Assembly (NCBI GenBank): GCA_026874595.1
Contig: CM049308.1
Coordinates: 51,967,624-52,031,623 of the forward strand
Reading direction: 5' to 3'
Length of the DNA stretch: 64,000 nt
Origin: Sipunculus nudus
Taxonomy: Eukaryota > Annelida > Sipuncula > Golfingiida > Sipunculidae
Part shown: positions 55,210 through 64,000 of the stretch, one piece after another
Position numbering within the stretch: the first letter of the stretch is position 1
Layout: each line of letters opens with the position of its first letter
The notes under the pieces: model-generated
The model's database searches: none
Told to the model about the DNA's origin: nothing
What the model saw: only the letters and a program-made list of their open reading frames with translations
Translations under genes and position numbers: made by a program

Positions 55210-56650
55210 CATTCTGGCAGTTAAATATTGTAAGGGTAAAGGATATATGGCTAAAGTTTCTTCCAGCTGGTTAGATGTACTTTTACTGGAAAAGTAGAAC
55301 CTTCAACTAATAGCTTACACGCGGAGGCCGCCGAATCACCATAAGGCCAGTCTTAAAAACAAAATTATTTGTGGTTTCACTCAACCAAATAGAAATAATC
55401 CGTGAGGAAGGCAAGATTATTTTTTTATAAAGAACATTTTCATGAGTATTTATTGGCATCCAATCAATATTGTCCGTCTGGTTACGGGTTAATATTCAAG
55501 AAAAAAAAGAGAAATACTTGAAATTAAAGATTTATTTGAAAGATATACAAAAACACACTGCTTTAACGAAATATGCGAATCAAATTTCTCATTTATTTAC
55601 TTTTTGCTCTTTTCGCCAACAATTGATGCCCTTTTTACGGATTAGTGTCCTATTGAAAGCTGGATTCCACACATTGGCAAGACTGTCTTTAACTGCTTTT
55701 TGAGCTCTTTATCTACAGTTCCACCGTCTCTACCACAGTGAGCACAGAGGTGCATGGAGGACAAGTCGGAAGAGTAGTAAGCCTTCTCTGTTATTATATA
55801 AATTATTATCAAATGGTTTAAAACATTCAGTTTTATCATTATATCGTAACAATGGTGTTCGGGTTTATAAAAGTATAAGATTATGCAAACATCATGAGAG
55901 AACACATACACGTGTTGGTATCACTTTGTTTGTCTAATATGACGGTTCCATTTTATATCAGAAATGATCGCTCTGGTTAAGATTTCAGGAAATAATAAGA
56001 TTCCACATATTATAACAGACACATGTATTAAACATACCAGGTCGTCGCTATAGCTCAGTAGATTGAAGCTCGGATCTAATTAAATTGTGGGAGAACAATC
56101 TTTATGAATAAAGGATATATTTAATAATATTCCGTGTGTGTAGTAATATATGATATGAATATATATATATGTATTCAGTGAAAAGAAATGTGAATGCCTA
56201 CACGAGAAAACGTACTTGTTTAATTATATTGATTTTTCTGTTTAATGGGCACGTCATGTTGAACCTTATTTTCATACGAGTCATATACAAAGGCTGAAAT
56301 CATACCATTTTGTGAGACATCAACATAACATAAAGCACTCTTAGGCTTTGAAGGCTGTGACACCAGCAGTAGGAAGCTTGTTTTTAGTGACTCTTTGTCA
56401 TTTGAAATTTTCTTTCATGAAATATTGGTATAACGCTTTATAATAAATGAAATATTGGTATAACGTTTTATAAATAAAATTGTAATTGACAATCAATGGA
56501 GACCGGTCTATCAAAAATATTCCTGCATTGGGTTTGTCAGTATCACGTGGTTCATGGGATATCCAGGGCATTGAAATGTACAACCAAACTTGTATTTATG
56601 CCTCTGATAAGATCAGTTGTATGATGTTTTTGTTATGGTTCCTTTCGCAG
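55210..56650. other. No gene recognised
   Basis: Plus frame 55470-55703 and minus frame 55911-55642 have no domain. 56535-56580 (CACGTGGTTCATGGGATATC through TGAAATGTACA) is repeated at 60474-60511. Confidence 0.4.
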
Positions 56651-56920
56651 CAACAACAAGGGCCAGTTTTACCTCACACGGCACAGATGATTGGTCCAAG
56701 AGACGAAGATGACGATATTTCCGAGTGTGGGAGTTATATCCAACCAAATTTTGAATGGATCATGGAAAATGAAACGTCTGAGGATGAGTCCGATGAGGGA
56801 GAGGACAGTGATGTGATTAGCTGTAGCTCAGGAGATGAGATGCATGGCAACAGTGAGGCATCTCGAGGATCTAGACATATATCCCTCAGTGACATGATCT
56901 CTGAACTTTTTTTTATTTGA
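56651..56920 (+). other. Putative exon with an acidic Ser/Asp/Glu-rich region
   Basis: The acceptor TTATGGTTCCTTTCGCAG ends at 56650. The frame then reads QQQGPVLPHTAQMIGPRDED, FEWIMENETSEDESDEGEDS and SLSDMISELFFI before a stop at 56920. The acidic stretch is typical of disordered activation or chaperone regions but not of a specific family. Confidence 0.35.
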
Positions 56921-56974
56921 ACTTTATCTCATTACATACTGTGTAGCGAGTGCCACTGTAAGGAAGCTTACTGC

Positions 56975-57385
56975 CTGTCTCATTAACATTAAAAGCCTCT
57001 CCCGAAACAAGATTCAACTATTAAAATCAGATATTGTTACATATATTGATCTTATATGTATCGCAGAATGCAACTTATATACAAACACAAATCATTATCT
57101 TGATCTTTTGGGCTTACGCCCAATTTTTCGGCATGAACGCAGAATTGGTGTCGGGCAGGAGTAGCAGTTTATGCAAAACATGACTTCTATATAAACACCG
57201 TTGTCACTTTGAAAATAAAAAAAATGATACCGAAACCAGTTAAAAATATCAAAATATTTTGGTTGGACCTTCAAATTAAATCTAGATTCTGTTAACTTGA
57301 TACATGTTACAGACTGCCTTATGCCCAGGCGTCAGTTTGGTCATGTTTTCAGGGAAACGTAGATGAGATACGCACTTGAGGCTTC
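56975..57385 (+). pseudogene. CR1/L2-like LINE, endonuclease N-terminal part
   Basis: A frame with shifts reads LINIKSLSRNKIQLLKSDIV, DLICIAECNL, then GLRPIFRHERRIGVGQE and, after a shift, KIFWLDLQIKSRF and CYRLPYAQASVW. The family pattern (N-x-x-SL-x-x-K-x-x-L, ICI-x-ET-x-L, HR-D-R-x-GGG-V, W-L-E, YRPP) is clear. The catalytic Glu of ICITET is kept as E (IAEC). The rest of the element is missing. Confidence 0.75.
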
Positions 57386-57471
57386 TATAAAATTATGTAA
57401 ATAGGCGATTTAAAATCCCAATCCAGCGACGTATAATAATACCAAACTAGATTCTTTTTGTAAATCGTACA

Positions 57472-57485
57472 CCCCCCCCCCCCCC
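57472..57485. repeat. Poly-C tract
   Basis: 14 C bases, then CTCCCC. Confidence 0.95.
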
Positions 57486-57833
57486 TCCCCGGCATCACTG
57501 AGAACAATGCGACCCTGCATCCTAAATCCAATTTTTACCACTTATGCAAGTTTTATTAAATGTATCCTTCCCCCCGCGAGATAATAATGATCATTGCTCA
57601 TTTTCTGAGAGATCTAAGTAAACAAAAGATCAATGAGTATAGAATGGATGTACTCACAGCCCGACTCCGATAAATACCGCCGAGTGTTACCACCATAGTC
57701 TTATTTTTTTTTTTGTGGCTGGTTTAAGGAGGGGTGTACCGGTGTTGGAGGGATGTTCTATTGTTAGGGGAGCGTACTCGTGATGGCTGGATGTACTTGT
57801 GTTGGACTCACTTATGTTGATCTTGTCTTCCAG

Positions 57834-57961
57834 CTCAGAGAACTAGATTACGTCACTGGTTCCTGGAGTTGGCGGGGTTACTCTTTCACTTTTGAACGTG
57901 CGGCATCCACATGTCTACAGGATCTTCCAGAGCCTGAACCCTGTCGTGTTGTACAGATTAG
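57834..57961 (+). other. Putative internal exon
   Basis: It has acceptor TGATCTTGTCTTCCAG and donor ATTAG|GTAATT. The open frame between reads LRELDYVTGSWSWRGYSFTF and ERAASTCLQDLPEPEPCRVV. It is richer in G+C than its neighbours. No domain recognised; a host or transposon origin cannot be told. Confidence 0.35.
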
Positions 57962-58840
57962 GTAATTCAAACAAAGAATGGGTCTATATAAATGGGTCTA
58001 TACATTTTTTAAAAAGAAATTAATATTACATAGAGTTAAATTAATGTGATATTTATTTTTCATAGTGAAAACCTTAAATGTTTTATACAAAACAGGTACT
58101 TTTAAGAAGAGGTGTTTTGTTGTTAAATTAATCATTTTTTTATGTAACAACAGAAATTAATATAAAACATCAGATCTCTGTGTACATTAATTAAGACCAA
58201 CAATATTAAAAAAAAAATAAAATAGAAACAAGTAGATTATTTTTATTAGATAATAATATCAATTTGCTGATCGAGGAGTGCTACAGCCAATAACTACATG
58301 AATACAAAAGGTATCACGAACTGGGTCTCAACAGATAGCTAAAACTCGGGGCTTTCTGATGATATGTCAGACGTGTAACATTTATGCATTAAACATCAGT
58401 GGCAATACTAATATTAACCCCTACCCCTTAAAATTGCTGAAAATTCGGTATTTTTATTCACTTTAATTAAGACTGCAGGAAGGTATACACGACAGTTAAG
58501 CTTTTGCTATTTGTTTTTTGGTTGAATGTTAGGTACCAGCTTGGTTTTCCTTGTTTCTTTAAAAAAATGTTTTGGGAAATTCTGGATAACATTTTAGGCA
58601 AAATGTGCTCGGCTGCAGTTGAACTTGAGGGAAAAATCTATAATATCAAATGGAGATAACGTCTGAGAAGAAGTGACTGGTTTGTTTTGATGGGTAAGAA
58701 TTAATTGCAAATAAGATTTTGTGACCAGACCACGCGTCTCCTAATGCTGAAACTTTAACGTGAGCAGTTTGTGAACGTAAGCTCTATATTATTACCATGA
58801 TCATTGGTTTGCTTTTTGATAATTTGCTGGCAGTTCAGTT
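57962..58840. other. AT-rich, no gene recognised
   Basis: No open frame above 60 codons and no repeat structure that I can support. Confidence 0.5.
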
Positions 58841-58848
58841 GTTTACAC

Positions 58849-59682
58849 TAGTGGTGGGCCGATCATCGAGTTTTTTCGCAAGTCAGTCGGTTTGCTGCCA
58901 CTTTCAAGCGCTACATTACGAAATGCAACTATCGATTACATCATACTCATGATTGTTTTTAGCAGAATGTCTTTAAGTTATAGGCAAAAATTACTCTTCC
59001 ATTTTTCACAACATTCCGCGCTTCAGATAATGAGTCTGTGTTCCCAAATAACTGGCAGGGAGCTGCAGAATTAGCGGAGAGTTTTCTAACGAGATGTTCA
59101 TTGCAAAATAAGGGCGGTATGGCGTTAAAATGCTCCATAATGCTCCAGGTCTATGCCAATATTGCAAGATTCTCTTAGAAATAATCTCCTCAACTGATGT
59201 CAGGTGCCTCTGCCGCATGAGTAATTATATTTTTAGCTTTCAATTATTATTTTTTAATTTTACCAAAAAATATATGGGTCTGTAATTTTTCTGACAGGCC
59301 TGTAAAACCAGTATTAATTTCGGCAGTCATCATAATTTTTATAAAATGAAAATCCTGGTGATGAAATTAAAATGATATGCGGGAGTATTCATGAGGGCCA
59401 GCAAGTAGATGTCCTGGACTGTGGTTTAATTCTTGATTACTATAACTAATAAAATGAAACTTTGAATAGCATATCTTATTTATAAAAGTAAAATATAAAA
59501 AAGGCAAAAACTTCTTTTCGTCAGGTAGAATTACTAAGACATGCCGGCTGGGTTAAGAGAGTACAGTTTCACAGATAATTGCACATTTCTTTATATTTGT
59601 CAGAACCGATTAATAATCGATCATCGATCGGTTTGCCCAAACCGATGATCGATTATGAAAAAGGAACCGACTCCCACCACTA
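58849..59682. mobile_element. Non-autonomous hAT-like element with 8-bp target duplication
   Basis: Ends TAGTGGTGGG (58849-58858) and CCCACCACTA (59673-59682) are perfect inverted repeats. The flanks are GTTTACAC (58841-58848) and GTTTACAC (59683-59690). An 8-bp duplication with short terminal repeats is the mark of hAT elements; the TAGTGGTGGG end also resembles hAT termini. Near the right end, 59610-59657, a hairpin is built from ATCGATCATCG/CGATGATCGAT. There is a 70-codon minus frame (59218-59006) but no transposase. Confidence 0.85.
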
Positions 59683-59757
59683 GTTTACACACTTGTTTAA
59701 TTGGATATATTTTTATGCTATTAAACTATTATGTCTTGACACTGATGTAGTAAACGT

Positions 59758-60418
59758 ATGTACCACCGCTTGGCGTCACTTTGTCGTGAGAGCCCACTTG
59801 TTACAAGACTGAACGTCAAAGGTTTCATTGAAAGAACTGTGGAGCTGGACCCAAGAGACCCTCGAAGAATCAATAAAACTGTCCACCCAGTGGTGAAACC
59901 ATCGATGGCAGAAAGTTGGGGGGGGGGGGGGGGGGGGGAACAGATCTGACAAGAGAAATTCTATAAGTTTTTGTGATCAACAATCAAGAATTATGAAATA
60001 TGTGATGTTCATACATACAACAAAGACTACTTGGTACATCTATACATTATTTGCATGAGTTAAAAAGAGAGCCTGTGTAGCATGATTAATGTTAATCTCT
60101 CTGTGATGAATGGTTCATACTACAGCAAGCAAAGTAAAGTTGGACACCTTCAGCCAAGAAAACACCGTTTTTGTGGAGAAAGTCGTGATTAATGGGCCAG
60201 CAGTGTATTCACCAGTAATTCCCAAGGCCCAATACAACATGGGCAGAGCCTTGATGGCATTGAAGAGGCAGCTCGGCGAAATCACAGGAATTTGGAGATG
60301 CATTCGTGTGGATTGTACACATTTGACTGGCAGATGCCTTCCCGCTCTCAGTGGAAAGTATCTTATAATCTGGAATTTTCTATCATTAAATATTTACTGT
60401 GACAAAATATTCAAGTAA
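59758..60418 (+). other. Two unassigned protein-like frames around a poly-G tract
   Basis: 59758-59949 reads MYHRLASLCRESPLVTRLNV and KGFIERTVELDPRDP, up to a poly-G tract (59918-59938). 60110-60418 reads VEKVVINGPAVYSPVIPKAQ and MGRALMALKRQLGEITGIWR. Composition is protein-like, but I recognise neither. Confidence 0.3.
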
Positions 60419-60786
60419 ATTAACCAAATTGACAGTCATTGAAAATAATCAGGGGTGCATAGGGGTTAACAATCGCGTGGCTCATGGAACATCCAGGGCA
60501 ATGAAATGTACAGTTTAAGTTTTTCAGTGACATTGCAAGCCTTGTTTAAAAGAACGTTGCTGTTAAGCTTCAGTCATAGCTAGTTTTGTTTAAATGTACG
60601 TACTGTGATGATATGAGGGGGCGTTCGATCCGGGAGAGCGACAGACATCAGTAACATGTCGGCAGCACAAGTAACAGTTGTTATTATCGAGACATTTATG
60701 AAAATAACGTGAAGACTATCCATTCTCTTTGGTTTAGTGTTGTATTTGATTTTAGTGGCACAGCGAAACCTTGACGAAGATAACAT
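60419..60786. other. No gene; short dispersed repeat
   Basis: 60474-60511 repeats 56535-56580. Confidence 0.5.
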
Positions 60787-62147
60787 TCCATATTATACAT
60801 GTATTATCACCAATTTAGGATAGCTGATTAGACAAATAACTGAATTATATAAAAGAAATCTATAGCTGACATCTCTCGTGAAGTCGATGAGTGGCTTTTT
60901 AATATACTTTTATACCGGGGCAAGGATCAGAGATTTTCGATCGGTCTTAATACCAATTATATGTCACAATAGATTCCCTTCGAGACAATGACTATGAAAA
61001 TGACACATATAGAAAATATCAGTAAACAAAACATTTCGGATGGATGTGTTGGTAAAACATCGACTGAACTATTTTCTTCCGGATGGAAAATGGATGTTTT
61101 TTCTTTCAGATTTTCTCCCCTTTTGTAGCTATTCAGCACCTGAAATCTCATTATCTTCATTATGCACATGAGCAAAGCTGAACAACATGCCCGCCTAGAA
61201 TTTGCTCTTTACCTAAATGACCTTTTGTTTAAGGTCTTTTCGTTCTCTATGTTATCAAAAACGCAAGCTGCTTTTTCCAATTCCAGGTCGAGCGGCAACT
61301 TCAAACAATAACAATAATGCGGACAGTTTGTATTGTCACAATATAGGCTTTGAAGGGAATTGAATGCCCCCCCCCCCCCCGTCAACGCGTATCGAATGCC
61401 TTAAGAAGTTCTAGTAGCACCCAAAGTATATTGTGCCGCTAATGTAAAACCATATCCTTTACATACATGCTTCCTGTTAAATTGTCACTTGATTCAACAT
61501 ACCCATCATGTTAGCTATGTTAGCTTTTTCACGTATACCATTGGCAATTTTTCCTTCTAATTAACCCTACAAAGAACTGGCTTACATTAAACTGATGACC
61601 TCCATAATATAAAATAGCAATGACAATTTGATTAATCTGGTCACATGTGATACATCAGCTATGTAAAATGAACATTCATTCATAGATACATGATGTAATG
61701 GCATTAATTCTGCACTATGAGTACAAAACTTTAAATGGAACATTTCAGATCACTAGCTGTACATATAAGTATATTGTTCCTTGCACTATACCCTTCAAAA
61801 TACCTGACGTTTCACAAAACATGACATAATAGAGGTGTTTTGAGGGAACAGTAATTTACCTTTCAGTCTGTTTGCAACTGCTTCAACTTTAAATGTGCAT
61901 CGAGTCCAAGCTGCCACTTCGTCCACTCACCAATTCTTCTCGATTTTTCCTTCCACATCCCTCTAGACTTTTTTCCACTGTCCTTGCTTGTTCCAACTCC
62001 ACCCCGTTTACCGCGCGTTTCTGCTGTGACGAACATCACTTTATCAAGTGTCCGTTAAAACACCGAAAAACCCCACCCGTTCAATATGACTTTTTTGAAA
62101 CATGTAGCAAAACGTGTGTCAGACATGTTGAAGCGTCTCATAACTGG
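60787..62147 (-). repeat. ~1.3-kb dispersed element, copy B (inverted relative to copy A)
   Basis: Reverse-complement partner of 21320-22638. The poly-C at 61366-61380 corresponds to the poly-G in copy A. The small exon reads (minus strand) VTAETRGKRGGVGTSK..., EKSRRIGEWTKWQLGLDAHL, with a stop before the end of the exon (LQTD, then TGA). Copy B ends where the Helentron-like left end at 62153 begins. Confidence 0.75.
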
Positions 62148-62152
62148 AATAA

Positions 62153-62640
62153 ACAAGTGACCCATGGGTCATGACGCTCAGCTGACTGGGAAGAGATTCG
62201 CAAAAGGAAATTTTATCATCAGAATGGTAGTATATACCCATTCAACTGAAGCATCAAACAGATTAACCAACAGGCCAAGATTTAGTCTGTATTTATATAT
62301 CTCAAAAATAGAGAAAAATGTGTAAACTTTTAAAACTAGAATACAGGTAACCGACAAGTGACTACATGTATCTGCCAAAATCGGATAGTGAGGCATGGAT
62401 TGAGTGGCAAGGGGAAATAGAGTGAGGTATGTTGCATATTAGCATGGATGTCTGCAGCCTAAATGTGTATGTAGGTTGTGCCACCTACCACAAATCCAGA
62501 AAGCTGTCCAAGTTGTATACACCTGCAAAATTTTAGGCAGAAAAGTCAAACCACTACATGTATATGAGCGATTTTTGCCCATGGCAGACAAACAGACTAG
62601 ATGACCTGAGGTCACGCGCTTGCCGGAAATGATGTAAAGT
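62153..62640 (+). mobile_element. Helentron-like element, third left end
   Basis: ACAAGTGACCCATGGGTCAT is followed by the subterminal repeat GCTCAGCTGAC and by AATTTTATCATC as in copies at 2579 and 25329. Core-like pieces (TCAAAAATAGAGAAAAATG) follow. No right hairpin is found before 62640; the element may continue into the array below and leave the window. Confidence 0.6.
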
Positions 62641-62676
62641 TAGTCAGATGAACGAGCAGTGTCAAAGTGAAAGAAA

Positions 62677-64000
62677 ATAATCCATAGTTTGTGAAGAAAG
62701 AACCAATATTAATAAAGTTCTAAAGAAAATAAGATTTTGATATATTTTGATCACCTTGACCTTGACCTTTGACTTATTTGAATAATAAACATAGGACTTC
62801 CAGATATCAACACGATTTATGACAAGTGTATTTACAAAACGATTCCTGCAAAACTGTGGCCAGTAGAATGCTACATGTGAGACGAAAGAACCAGGAAGCA
62901 GGCGAAATTGAGGACAACTGACAAACAGACAACATACTGACAAACTGACCCAAGATTGTGAACAGATGACTTAATCATGTTATGGAGAAACCTCAGAGGA
63001 AGATAATAAGCTATAGTTTATGTAAATGAGGTTTATAGTTTTGGAGATATGGCCAAAAAATGATATGTTGTGCAAGTTTGAGTGCACCGCCCCCTAGCGG
63101 CCAATTCTGGAAAATGAAAAATCTGTTTCGAGATATTAGTGTAAGACATAAGATGTAATAGTTTTAAAAGGATTCTTTCAAAACTGTGGCCTGTAGAATG
63201 CTATATGTGAGACGCAAGAACCGGCAAGCAAGCGGATTTGAGGACAACTGAGAAACAGACGGACACACAGACAAAGTGACTCAAGATTGAGACCAAATGA
63301 ATACACCAGGTTTTTGGAAAGACCCAGAGGAAGAACATAAGCTATAGTTTATGTAAATGAGGTTTATAGTTTTGGAGATATGGCCAAAAAATGATATGTT
63401 GTGCAAGTTTGAGTGCACCGCCCCCTAGCGGCCAATTCTGGAAAATGAAAAATCTGTTTCGAGAAATTAGTGTAAGACATAAGATGTAATAGTTTTAAAA
63501 GGATTCTTTCAAAACTGGCCTGTAGAATGCTATATGTGAGACGCAAGAACCGGCAAGCAAGCGAATTTGAGGACAACTGAGAAACAGACGGACACACAGA
63601 CAAAGTGACTCAAGATTGAGACCAAATGAATACACCAGGTCTTTGAAAAGACCCAGAGGAAGAAAATAAGCTATAGTTTTTGTAATTGAGGCTTACAGTT
63701 TTGGAGATATGGCCAAAACATTGTATGTTTGGGAGGTTTGCATACAGCGCCCCCTAGCGGCCGCATTCAGAAAATGGAAAAACAATTTCGAGATAATAGA
63801 GTAGGACTTACCATATGTCAGTTTCAAAAAGATTCCAGCAAAACTGTGGCCTCCAGGGCAAGACTACTGAAATCTCGAAATATCTCGTTTGACGAGAAAT
63901 TATACAAGATATCACGAGACTTATAAAAGAATCTTGCAGTACTTGTTGAATGCTACCTGATGCAAAAAACTAGACCTCTCTAGCTGTAAAACTGCCAAAG
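62677..64000 (+). repeat. ~330-bp tandem array, four units, running off the window
   Basis: The anchor CATAG/TATAGTTT occurs at 62682, 63011, 63342 and 63671 (periods 329, 331 and 329). Units 2-4 share the segment CGCCCCCTAGCGGCC at 63088, 63419 and 63748, and most units end in a GACGGACACACAGACAAA-like part. The period is close to that of the array at 2881-5720, but the sequence is mostly different; the AGTTTTGGAGATATGGCC block is similar to the AGCTTTGGAGATATAGGCC block of the other core. Confidence 0.9.

Overview
The window looks like intergenic or intronic DNA from a marine lophotrochozoan, most likely a bivalve or other mollusc. It is AT-rich, no prokaryotic-style gene survives, coding pieces are short and bounded by GT/AG splice signals, and there are long (TA)n and poly-G/C tracts. 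The terminal modules of one repeat family match the 'pearl'/Helentron-associated elements known from bivalves. The taxon is inferred from repeat types, not proven. I see no intact single-copy host gene; almost everything recognisable is a mobile element or the debris of one.

Layout. 1-6784: a decayed L1/Tx1-type LINE (endonuclease, reverse transcriptase, C-terminal domain) split at 2579-5858 by a non-autonomous Helentron-like element that carries about eight ~335-bp repeats. 6785-13140: short tandem repeats, decayed coding-like DNA and one fragment of an unnamed multi-copy ORF family. 13186-17030: a CR1/L2-like LINE 3' end, a reverse-transcriptase scrap, and a Harbinger remnant (transposase C-terminus facing a Myb/SANT-like gene). 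18600-25000: a RecQ-like helicase fragment, a ~1.3-kb repeat with a poly-G tract, and a second fragment of the unnamed ORF family. 25256-28210: a second Helentron-like element, apparently splitting an exon, and a fold-back element.

33103-36909 is the best preserved object: a full-length PIF/Harbinger element with terminal inverted repeats and a TAA target duplication. It carries a MADF-BESS gene on the + strand and a DDE transposase gene on the - strand. Their 3' parts interlock: the last exon of each lies inside an intron of the other. The transposase keeps its D, D and E residues but has a frameshift; the MADF gene has an in-frame TAG in its first exon.

39187-47300 holds LTR-retrotransposon pieces (a tRNA-Lys-type primer site next to an LTR end, a solo LTR with an ACAT duplication, Gypsy gag and RNase H debris), a second LINE endonuclease fragment, and one member of a ~1-kb direct-repeat pair (41520-42540; its partner is 48090-49400). 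50-58 kb holds orphan exons with good splice signals, a near-perfect 590-bp tandem duplication, a Harbinger fragment and a LINE endonuclease. 58849-59682 is a non-autonomous hAT-like element with an 8-bp duplication. 60787-62147 is an inverted partner of 21320-22638. 62153 to the end starts with a Helentron-like left end and runs into a ~330-bp tandem array whose units carry a CTCF-like motif.

How it fits together: this is a transposon graveyard with nested insertions (Helentron-like element in LINE; Helentron-like element in or beside a decayed exon). The only compact multi-gene unit is the Harbinger element, where a DNA-binding partner protein and a transposase are expected to act together on the terminal repeats.
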